Both the position numbers and the translations under genes were made by a program. Source: DATDAW01 sp036524675 (GTDB taxonomy: Bacteria > Verrucomicrobiota > Verrucomicrobiia > Chthoniobacterales > DASVRZ01). Taken from it: a stretch of 52,037 bases of DNA. The notes below the pieces were generated by a model. It did not search any database. It was not told the origin of the DNA and worked only from the letters and a program-made list of their open reading frames with translations. Position 1 is the stretch's first letter; each line of letters begins with the position of its first letter. The stretch covers positions 1 to 52,037 of the forward strand of contig DATDBU010000179.1 of the NCBI GenBank assembly GCA_036524675.1, written 5' to 3'. This document shows positions 41,613-48,445 of this stretch, piece by piece.

Positions 41613-43346
41613 TCAGCCCGGGATTTCTCTGAGCATCTGCCCGTTTGTAGGAAATTTCTTCAAGAAACTCAGCAGGCGTTCAATGGCTTCTCCTGGACGA
41701 TGCCCAGCGAGACCGCGGCGAATGGTATTGATTTTTTCCAAATCGTTTGGCTGCAGAAGCAACTCTTCGCGGCGTGTGCCCGATTTAAAAATATCGATTG
41801 CCGGGTAAATGCGCTGCTCAGCGATCTTCCGATCAAGGACGAGTTCCATGTTTCCGGTGCCTTTGAATTCCTGGAAAATGACTTCGTCCATGAGGCTGCC
41901 CGTCTCGACGAGGGCTGTGCCGATGATCGTCAGCGAGCCGCCTTCCTCCGTGTTGCGCGCGGCGGCGAAAAGTTTTCGCGGAATCTCCATGGCACGGGTG
42001 TCGAGACCGCCAGAGCCGGTGCGTCCGCCACCTGCCATGGCATTGTTGAAGGCGCGGGCCACCCGCGTGATCGAGTCCAGCAAGATAAACACATCTTCTT
42101 CCGCCTCGACGAGGCGTTTGGCGCGCTCGATTGCGAGCTGGCAAATGCGGGTGTGGCTTTTCAGATCGCTGTCGTTCGAGCTGGCCATGATTTCCGCCTG
42201 CGGGACAGTGCGCTTGATTTCCGTGACTTCCTCGGGGCGCTCATCGACGAGCAAAATAATGAGCTTCATCGATGGATGATTCTTAACGACGCCCTCGGCA
42301 ATGTGCTGCAAAAGCGTGGTTTTGCCCGTGCGGGGCGGCGCGACAATGAGGCCACGCTGACCTTTGCCAATAGGCGTGATCATGTCGATGACGCGTGTCG
42401 TGTAACGCTCGGGGTCAGTTTCGAGCTTGATGCGTTGATCGGGATTGATTGTTGTGAGTTCCTCGAAAGCGGTCAAATCCGTATATTTCTCGGGGTCCTC
42501 ACCATTAATCTCCGTGAGTTTGAACAGCTGAGGTCCGCGGCTGCCGCGGCGAATTTCGCCCCTGATCCATTGACCATCGCGCAAGAGATAGCGCCGAATG
42601 ACCTCGGGAGTTACGAAAATATCGAGCGGCGACTGGACATAGTTGCGCTTTGGTTCGCGAAGGAATCCGAAGCCCTTGTTGGAAACTTCTACGAGGCCCT
42701 CGGCATAGACCGGTTCCGTCGGGCCCACCTGGACATTGGGGTTGACCGTTTGCTGTGGTGAAAGGTCCTGGGTTGGCGCAGCTTGCAGCTCGCGATTCTC
42801 GCGGCGTTCCCGATGATCGCGCGCCGGATAGGGCTTGGTCTGGACTTTGGTCACACCAGGTTGGTACGGCGGATAGTTCGAGACCGTTATAACGTTGGGA
42901 TTGTGGCTGCGTTCCTGCCGTTGGTAAGGAGACGGTTGTGTAGGCTGCTCAGTGGCGGGCGCAGGCGCGGAGGACATCTCCTGTTCTTTTGCTTCGTCGA
43001 CGACAGGTTTGGAAGGTTCATCTGCGACTCTGAGTGATTCCTCAACAATGAGTTCAGGCTGAACCAGACGCGGCTCTTCTTTGGCCTGGGGCGCCGCCTT
43101 GGGTTTCCGGGCACGTGTTGTTTTTTTCGGCGCGACTGCCCCCGAAATTTCCGCGGGCGCTATTTCAGGAGCTTTAACGGCTCGTTTGCGCTTCGGTGCG
43201 GCTTTAACGGGTTCGGTGACCACCGTCGCTTCTACGGATGTCTTTTTTGCGGGCGCACGCCTGCGTTTTGCCGGCGCCGGGGCGGCGATGGGAGGATCGA
43301 AATCTGTGGTATCAGGCATAGCGTGGGAGCGGTAAAATCGGGTCAT
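41613..43346 (-). CDS. rho: Transcription termination factor Rho with long N-terminal extension
   Basis: A 577-residue hexameric RNA-dependent ATPase that ends transcription. The first ~205 residues are a low-complexity extension, rich in Ala/Pro/Lys then Glu, with a QRQERSHNPNVITVSNYP stretch. The cold-shock-like RNA-binding domain has GFGFLREPKRNYVQSPLDIF. The ATPase has Walker A APPRTGKTTLLQHIA (~338), LLVDERPEEVTEIKR and GGLDTRAMEIPRKLFAAARN with the secondary RNA-binding loops. ATG 43346 or the Met at residue 10 could be the start. Charged N-terminal insertions are known in Rho of other high-GC bacteria. It follows yebC by 7 bases. Confidence 0.95.
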   Translation of the reverse strand: MTRFYRSHAMPDTTDFDPPIAAPAPAKRRRAPAKKTSVEATVVTEPVKAAPKRKRAVKAPEIAPAEISGAVAPKKTTRARKPKAAPQAKEEPRLVQPELIVEESLRVADEPSKPVVDEAKEQEMSSAPAPATEQPTQPSPYQRQERSHNPNVITVSNYPPYQPGVTKVQTKPYPARDHRERRENRELQAAPTQDLSPQQTVNPNVQVGPTEPVYAEGLVEVSNKGFGFLREPKRNYVQSPLDIFVTPEVIRRYLLRDGQWIRGEIRRGSRGPQLFKLTEINGEDPEKYTDLTAFEELTTINPDQRIKLETDPERYTTRVIDMITPIGKGQRGLIVAPPRTGKTTLLQHIAEGVVKNHPSMKLIILLVDERPEEVTEIKRTVPQAEIMASSNDSDLKSHTRICQLAIERAKRLVEAEEDVFILLDSITRVARAFNNAMAGGGRTGSGGLDTRAMEIPRKLFAAARNTEEGGSLTIIGTALVETGSLMDEVIFQEFKGTGNMELVLDRKIAEQRIYPAIDIFKSGTRREELLLQPNDLEKINTIRRGLAGHRPGEAIERLLSFLKKFPTNGQMLREIPG

Positions 43347-43353
43347 TGAGGGA

Positions 43354-44103
43354 TTAAGGAAGCCGCGCCATTACATCTTCAGGGATGTCGAAATTGGCGT
43401 GAACGGCTTGTACGTCATCGTTATCTTCAAGGGCTTCGCAGAGGCGAAGCACCTGGGCGGCGGTTTGTTCGTCGGCGACTTGGATGGTCGTATCAGGAAG
43501 GTAGGTCAGCTTCTGGCTGTCGGATTGAATTCCGGCGGATTTCAGCGCCTCTGCAACGGTATAGAGATGATCAAGGCTGGTCGTGATCGAGAAATATTCA
43601 TCGTCCGCTGCAAGGTTTTCGGCTCCCGCCTCGATGGCGATCTCGAAAATCTGATCTTCGCTGCCTGCGGACCTTGGGACGGTAATAAGCCCCTTGCGAT
43701 GGAACATATAGGAAACGCTTCCCGATGAGGCAAGGTTGCCGTGATTTTTTGTGAAAATGAGCCGTAAATCGGCTGCGGTACGATTCTTATTGTCTGTGGC
43801 CGCTTCCACGATCAGTGCGACCCCGGCCGGGGCGTAGCCTTCGTAAGAAATCTCCTCGTAAGCAGCGCCTTCGATCTCGCCGGTTCCCTTTTTTATGGCA
43901 CGATCAATGTTGTCGTTGGGCATGTTTTGCGCGCGAGCGGCCAGCACAGCACTGCGCAAGCGGGGGTTGAAGTTGGGATCGCCGCCACTCATCCGGGCTG
44001 CGACGGTTATTTCTTTGGAAAGTTTGCTAAAGATCTTGCCGCGTTTCGCATCGAGCGCTCCTTTGAGCCGCTTGACCTTCGACCACTTGTTATGTCCTGC
44101 CAT
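43354..44103 (-). CDS. yebC: YebC/PmpR family protein
   Basis: A 249-residue protein of the YebC/TACO1 family, starting with the hallmark MAGHNKWSKVKRLKGALDAK, then FNPRLRSAVLAARAQNMPND and GYAPAGVALIVEAATDNKNR. Members have been described as DNA-binding regulators (PmpR) and, more recently, as ribosome-associated factors easing translation of proline stretches. Which role applies here cannot be told from sequence. It is likely co-transcribed with rho. Confidence 0.95.
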   Translation of the reverse strand: MAGHNKWSKVKRLKGALDAKRGKIFSKLSKEITVAARMSGGDPNFNPRLRSAVLAARAQNMPNDNIDRAIKKGTGEIEGAAYEEISYEGYAPAGVALIVEAATDNKNRTAADLRLIFTKNHGNLASSGSVSYMFHRKGLITVPRSAGSEDQIFEIAIEAGAENLAADDEYFSITTSLDHLYTVAEALKSAGIQSDSQKLTYLPDTTIQVADEQTAAQVLRLCEALEDNDDVQAVHANFDIPEDVMARLP

Positions 44104-44214
44104 GTTGGGATTTAATGACTGCGGGTGGTTCTGTGTCTGGACACGGCGTTGTAGGGAGAGTGTGCCAGAACACGGAGTGACGGATGTGCTTCACCGGGAA
44201 TTCATGTGGAGAGG

Positions 44215-44237
44215 ACTGCGTCCCGCGCGGGACCAGT
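44215..44237. promoter_or_regulatory. Extended palindrome upstream of yebC
   Basis: GTCCCGCGCGGGAC at 44220-44233 is a perfect 14-base palindrome, flanked by ACTG (44215-44218) and CAGT (44234-44237), which also pair if one C is bulged. It is 112 bases before the yebC start on the minus strand and could be a protein-binding dyad or a hairpin in the 5' leader. No T tract follows. Confidence 0.45.
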
Positions 44238-44349
44238 GGAGAAACCAACCGACGCCGTAAAGAATCGCAAATTGGCTTCTCTGTCAAGAAGCAGTTCTCA
44301 ATAGGCAGCCGGCAACAGCAAGTCGGGGGGATGTCCCGGTGGCCGATGA

Positions 44350-45126
44350 CTACCGCGTCCTGGCCGGAAGATGGGCTGTGCAGTATTCTTCGCCGTCTCC
44401 TGCGACCCGAAATTCAAGATCGGGATCGGTGTTTTCAGTTTTTCCGCAGGTTTTGCAATGATGGAGGGATTCAGAGACAGGCATAGACTTTGCCTTGAAC
44501 TGATGCCGTCGCTGTGCCGCCTGTGTGTTTGTCCGGTAATTCCGGATAAAGGCTGGACCGAAAAAAACGAGGTAATTGATAAGTGCCACGGCTATCCCCA
44601 CATGCGCCCGGGAGCCCGGAGGGGCGGGGATGAGGAAGACCAAAGCCAATGACATGACAGCCAGCCATTTGGCTTTCATCGGAATCACAAACATAAACGT
44701 CATTGGCGTATCTGGAAACAGGGTCCCAAAGGCCAGCAGCAGGGTGAGATTCAAATAGATCGCTGATCCTGGGCCATCAAAGAAAAAAGCCCCAATGATC
44801 GTCCCCAGCATGCCGGTGAAATAAAATAAATTCAGCCGGAACGCGCCCCAGGCGTGCTCGATGGAGTCCCCGAAAAAGACCAGCAAATAGATTGCAAAGG
44901 CTGCCCAAATAAAACTGAACGTCGTTGGAATAAATGCGAACGAAACAAGCCGCCAAATTTGACCCTGAAGAATGAGTTCGGGCCGCAGATCGATCAGGCT
45001 GAGGAAGGCTGGGTTGATGAGTGCAAGAACGAACACCAGGCCATTTAGGGCAGCGATATAACGGAGCAATCCGGGGATCGCCAATCCGGACAAGCGCGTT
45101 TCCAGTCGATTCAGCCACTGTTGCAT
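44350..45126 (-). CDS. Rhomboid-fold membrane protein without recognisable catalytic dyad, zinc-ribbon tail
   Basis: A 258-residue protein with about six membrane helices resembling the rhomboid/Der1 fold: LLRYIAALNGLVFVLALINP, then QGQIWRLVSFAFIP (the usual G-x-x-WR entry), then LVFFGDSIEHAWGAFRLNLF. The GxSG serine motif and the later catalytic His of active rhomboids are not seen; the corresponding region reads FFFDGPGSAIYLNLTLLLAF. The cytoplasmic tail has CKTCGKTENTD and a later Cys/His (EEYCTAH), a possible zinc ribbon. ATG 45126 is preferred over a TTG upstream. It is probably a pseudoprotease or a Der1-like factor. Confidence 0.75.
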   Translation of the reverse strand: MQQWLNRLETRLSGLAIPGLLRYIAALNGLVFVLALINPAFLSLIDLRPELILQGQIWRLVSFAFIPTTFSFIWAAFAIYLLVFFGDSIEHAWGAFRLNLFYFTGMLGTIIGAFFFDGPGSAIYLNLTLLLAFGTLFPDTPMTFMFVIPMKAKWLAVMSLALVFLIPAPPGSRAHVGIAVALINYLVFFGPAFIRNYRTNTQAAQRRHQFKAKSMPVSESLHHCKTCGKTENTDPDLEFRVAGDGEEYCTAHLPARTR

Positions 45127-45177
45127 ATTCTTAACCGTCTTAAACTGTTCCTGAAGGATATGCAAAAAGTGAGGGCT

Positions 45178-45242
45178 CAGTTTTCAGTTTTCAGGAGACC
45201 CACTTGGCGTGCCTGAAAACGGAATCCTGAACCCTGCAAACT
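45178..45242. repeat. Inverted CTGAAAAC repeat downstream of ndk
   Basis: CAGTTTTCAGG (45185-45195, preceded by a second CAGTTTTCAG at 45178-45187) pairs with CCTGAAAACGG (45212-45222) at 10 of 11 positions over a 16-base loop. The unit 45213-45242 is a 27/30 match to the one at 36517-36546. It lies just past the ndk stop on the minus strand. Confidence 0.65.
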
Positions 45243-45261
45243 CCCTGCGAACTCTCTCGTT

Positions 45262-45678
45262 CTACCCGAAGATTTCCTCAGGAGCAAAGAATCGCTTCAG
45301 TTCGACAGCTGCACTTTCCAGGGAGTCAGACGCGTGGGCGACGTTAACCATCGCATCAACGCCCAAGTCCCCACGGATGGTGCCTTTGGCAGCTTTTCTT
45401 GAATCGGTTGGTCCAAGCAGCTCGCGGACGAGACCGATGACATTTTCACCTTTAACCGCCACGGCAATCACGGGGCTGGACTGCATGAATTTGACCAGAT
45501 CCGGGAAAAACGGTCTGTCGGCGATGTGCGCGTAATGCTCCTTCAAAACCGCGTCGGTGAGGGACAACATTTTGACGCCGGAAAACTGAAACCCAGCTTT
45601 TTCGAATCGGCCAAGGACTTCGCCACAATGGCCGCCCAGGACGCAATCCGGTTTTAACAGAATAACGGTAGTCTCCAT
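45262..45678 (-). CDS. ndk: Nucleoside diphosphate kinase
   Basis: A 138-residue enzyme that transfers the gamma phosphate between nucleoside triphosphates and diphosphates through a phosphohistidine. The active-site His115 is in NVAHASDS (family consensus N-x-H-G/A-SDS). The N-terminal strand ETTVILLKPDCV and GPTDSRKAAKGTIRGDLG, which binds the nucleotide, are present. The length matches the family (~140). It lies 49 bases after rppH on the same strand and is followed by the inverted repeat. A nucleotide-metabolism pairing with RppH is plausible. Confidence 0.96.
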   Translation of the reverse strand: METTVILLKPDCVLGGHCGEVLGRFEKAGFQFSGVKMLSLTDAVLKEHYAHIADRPFFPDLVKFMQSSPVIAVAVKGENVIGLVRELLGPTDSRKAAKGTIRGDLGVDAMVNVAHASDSLESAAVELKRFFAPEEIFG

Positions 45679-45727
45679 GTGCGCGGAGCCTATCCGTGAA
45701 CAGCGCGGAAGAAAGCAAAAGTTTGCG

Positions 45728-46183
45728 TTACAAGGCGATCCCGAAAAAATCGCGGAAAACGTCCCGGTAAACCTGCTTTTTCATCTCGGGCAACCAGCTT
45801 AATTGAAATTCTGCCGGTTCGATCCACTTAACAGTGCGGAATTCCGGGTGTTTCACGTCGACCCTGGGCTCGCAATCGTCATGAGGCGTTACCAGAAAAT
45901 AGTACTGCTCCTGGCCGTGGCACCCCCATTTCAGGCGGGCGTTCGTGAAAAGATACCGGAATGGTCCGCGCGGTTCTCCAGCGACGGTGTAGGTGCGCGG
46001 TTTGATGCCGAGTTCTTCCCAGAGTTCACGATGTAGTGCCTGAAGCAGGCTCTCGCCTTTGTCGACACCTCCCTGAGGAAACTGCCAGGCGTTGGCGACG
46101 TCGGTGCGTTCGCCGATCAGGATGCGACCATCCGCTCGTTGTAAAATCGCAGCTACATTTGGGCGATATTTGATGGTATCCAT
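45728..46183 (-). CDS. rppH: RNA 5'-pyrophosphohydrolase RppH-type Nudix hydrolase
   Basis: A 151-residue Nudix enzyme. The Nudix box GGVDKGESLLQALHRELW-EELGI spans 38-60 with all catalytic Glu in place. The family start YRPNVAAILQRADGRILIGER and the tail PEMKKQVYRDVFRDF match the RppH/Ap4A hydrolase group, which converts 5'-triphosphate RNA to monophosphate to trigger decay or hydrolyses diadenosine polyphosphates. The start lies only 9 bases from the divergent gene at 46193. Confidence 0.9.
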   Translation of the reverse strand: MDTIKYRPNVAAILQRADGRILIGERTDVANAWQFPQGGVDKGESLLQALHRELWEELGIKPRTYTVAGEPRGPFRYLFTNARLKWGCHGQEQYYFLVTPHDDCEPRVDVKHPEFRTVKWIEPAEFQLSWLPEMKKQVYRDVFRDFFGIAL

Positions 46184-46192
46184 TTCAGGGCG

Positions 46193-46693
46193 ATGGCCTT
46201 TTTTACTCTTGTGACAGCCCGATGGGCAAGACGGCTTATCATTTTCGCCGCGGTTTTTACGACCGCCTGGCTATGGCAACACTGGCAGCCCGGGCGCCAG
46301 GTAGTGCTGCATCAGCAGCATTTGGTTGAGGCCGTGGCGAACAAAAATCCGAAAAGGATTCGCGCGTTGTTGGCAGGCAATTATTCGGACCGCTTCGGAC
46401 ACACACGGGAGACGGTGGTCGGTGATCTCCGGGAAGTAATGCAGCAGTTTCTTGTATTGACCCTTCGTCCGGAGGGAACTCGAGTCGATTTCCCAGAGAG
46501 AACCATGGCGGTGATAACGGCCAACCTGACGATATCTGGCAATGGTTTCGGAGCGGCAGATCTGATCTCCAGGGAAGTCAACGCATTGAGCTCACCCTGG
46601 GTTTTCCAGTGGCGGCGTCAAAGCTGGCAGCCATGGGATTGGAAGCTCGAAAAAGCGGATAATGCGTCGTTACAAATTCCGTCGATGCTCTAA
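46193..46693 (+). CDS. Uncharacterised membrane-anchored protein, possible NTF2-like domain
   Basis: A 166-residue protein with an N-terminal membrane anchor (~13-28, RLIIFAAVFTTAWLWQHW). A soluble domain follows beginning HLVEAVANKNPKRIRALLAGNYSDRF, a pattern seen in NTF2/SnoaL-like folds (helix, short linker, Y-x-D). No catalytic residues are assigned and no specific family is recognised. It is the only plus-strand gene in a long minus-strand block, divergent from rppH by 9 bases. Its 3' end faces the DUF3108 gene. Confidence 0.75.
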   Translation: MAFFTLVTARWARRLIIFAAVFTTAWLWQHWQPGRQVVLHQQHLVEAVANKNPKRIRALLAGNYSDRFGHTRETVVGDLREVMQQFLVLTLRPEGTRVDFPERTMAVITANLTISGNGFGAADLISREVNALSSPWVFQWRRQSWQPWDWKLEKADNASLQIPSML

Positions 46694-46724
46694 AAAGCAG
46701 CGACTGGCTGTGTAACAAACGAAT

Positions 46725-46759
46725 GCTGATATCGTGCAGGCTGGGACGTTGCTATCAGC
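46725..46759. terminator. Possible bidirectional terminator between convergent genes
   Basis: GCTGATA (46725-46731) and TATCAGC (46753-46759) form a perfect 7-base stem over a 21-base loop, in the gap between convergent stops at 46693 and 46759. A TTGTTTTG stretch follows on the plus strand. The long loop makes this weak. Confidence 0.3.
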
Positions 46760-47634
46760 TAGTTGTTTTGACCGGACAAGAACTCTGCTTTTTGCAGCTC
46801 CACGAATGTCGAACCAAAGAACGCTTCGCTTGAAACTTTTAGAAAAATTCGGTCGGCGTCGTCGCTGAGCCATACCGTCGTTTTTCGGGTCTTCTTGTAT
46901 GGTTTCAATTTTAGTTTCTTATCGATGGACTCCAGCGTGAGGTCGAATTTGATGGATTTGAAAGTTCCCGCAGCGAGGGTGACAGCCTCTGGTCCGGCTA
47001 CCGTTGCGCTAGCCAGGTACGGAGAATCGGTTGCGTAGACGAGAAAGACGAACTTGTCACCGGGGTTTAGCGGTTGGCTACGGATGTAAAGCAGGGCGCT
47101 CTGCATGTCGTAGACGTTTGGCAATCGTACCTTGCGTGGTTTTCCATCGCTTTTCTGCGGTGGACTGGACTTGCGGACCCGCGTGACTTGATCGGGCTCG
47201 AAGGATTGCAGGGTATCGCGCCGTTCGTCGGAATAGACCTCGGAGACTTTAGCGGTCGTCGGTCTCAAGCTCGTGATATCCACGACGGACTCATAGGTCG
47301 AATCAAGATGGAATAGTTTCCTTGCAAGGCCGATGGTTTCGCCGGTGAATTTCAGATGCGAGAAATTTCCGTTTTGACCTTCTCGAGTAAAACTTGCTTC
47401 GACTTTTCCAGCAGTAATCCCTGACCAGCCTGCGGCGTAGCTGAGATGGACCGGGCGGTATGGCGGAAAATTGCCAGGGGGTTGTCCGGTTACACGCGAA
47501 AGCCAGGCTGGCGGCGTTTGCTCAACGGCTTTTTCGCGATCGACCCGGTTCTTGTGATCCTTGTCTCTGGCGTCCGCTATTGAAAAGAGCAACGTAGAGA
47601 GGAAACAGGAAGAAATGAAGAAAATGCCGCGCAT
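46759..47634 (-). CDS. DUF3108 family exported protein
   Basis: A 291-residue protein with a Sec signal (MRGIFFISSCFLSTLLFSIADA). The DUF3108 domain begins LSYAAGWSGITAGKVEASFT and includes LHLDSTYESVVDI-type and SLRPTTAKVSEVYSDERRDT segments, then GPEAVTLAAGTFKSIKFDL. These proteins are predicted periplasmic beta-rich lipid- or polymer-associated factors without known activity. ATG 47634 is chosen because it starts the signal peptide; the in-frame stretch upstream overlaps the BatE-like gene. It follows that gene by 43 bases. Confidence 0.85.
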   Translation of the reverse strand: MRGIFFISSCFLSTLLFSIADARDKDHKNRVDREKAVEQTPPAWLSRVTGQPPGNFPPYRPVHLSYAAGWSGITAGKVEASFTREGQNGNFSHLKFTGETIGLARKLFHLDSTYESVVDITSLRPTTAKVSEVYSDERRDTLQSFEPDQVTRVRKSSPPQKSDGKPRKVRLPNVYDMQSALLYIRSQPLNPGDKFVFLVYATDSPYLASATVAGPEAVTLAAGTFKSIKFDLTLESIDKKLKLKPYKKTRKTTVWLSDDADRIFLKVSSEAFFGSTFVELQKAEFLSGQNN

Positions 47635-47677
47635 CTGGGGGCCTTGGATTTCACGCGCAACGGGCGCGAAAGTTGGA

Positions 47678-48445
47678 TTACGATCCGGATACTTTTGGGA
47701 TGACCCGTTCGATTTGATTGGCTGGAATCCAGCCCTGGGTGCCGTCAGGAAGAAAGCAGTTTGCCCAACCGGCATTTTCGCTGACGATTCTCAGGGGGCT
47801 GCCGAGCGGAACGGACGAGAGAACCGGGCTGTTGTTGCTGAAGGACGAACGTAATTGGCTGTTCTCAACGACAATGCCACGATCTTGGGACGCAAGCGGG
47901 GCGTCGCGGAACCAGTAGCTCATTCCCGCCAAACTGGCGCCAACCGCAGCGAGAACGGCCGCAAAGATCCACAGATTCTGCGCGCCGAGCAAGCGCACCC
48001 AGCGGGCGGTGAGAAAGATCAAGAAAAGCCAGAGGCAGGCGATGCACGTGACGACTGAGGCGTTAATGCCAAACATCGGCAACTGATTCCACCAGCGCCG
48101 TGGCGCCGGCGGCGAGGGAAGCCGGTCCTGAACGAATCGCAAATTGGCGCGAGCTTCGTCGAAATTTGGTTGTAGGAGAAGAGCGCGTTCGTAGTTAACG
48201 ACGGCCTTGGCCGGGTTGCCGGCGCGTTGCCAGGCGTTGCCGAGATTAAAAAAAAGCTCCGGCCGGTTTTCACCTTGGCGGACAAGTGTTTCATACTCCC
48301 GAATGGCATCCTGGTACTGCCCATTCTGGAAAGCCGTGTTGGCTGCGGCAAAGTCATCCATGGGCGCGGCCTGCACCGGTTCCGCAAGAATGATTAGACT
48401 AAATGCAGCGAAGCTCGAAAGGCGCAATTTGGCGGGTGCTTTCAT
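47678..48445 (-). CDS. BatE-like protein: TPR repeats, two membrane helices, SH3 domain
   Basis: A 255-residue protein. A signal peptide (~1-26, ending AEPVQA) is followed by two tetratricopeptide repeats (ANTAFQNGQYQDAIREYETL, LGNAWQRAGNPAKAVVNYER; ~33-101), two membrane helices (~128-147, ~155-175) and a C-terminal bacterial SH3 domain (~190-250, with NAGWANCFLPDGTQGWIPAN). This architecture is that of BatE in Bacteroides-aerotolerance operons. It overlaps batD by ATGA. Bat proteins probably form a periplasmic complex with an MoxR ATPase, but their exact job is unknown. Confidence 0.85.
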   Translation of the reverse strand: MKAPAKLRLSSFAAFSLIILAEPVQAAPMDDFAAANTAFQNGQYQDAIREYETLVRQGENRPELFFNLGNAWQRAGNPAKAVVNYERALLLQPNFDEARANLRFVQDRLPSPPAPRRWWNQLPMFGINASVVTCIACLWLFLIFLTARWVRLLGAQNLWIFAAVLAAVGASLAGMSYWFRDAPLASQDRGIVVENSQLRSSFSNNSPVLSSVPLGSPLRIVSENAGWANCFLPDGTQGWIPANQIERVIPKVSGS

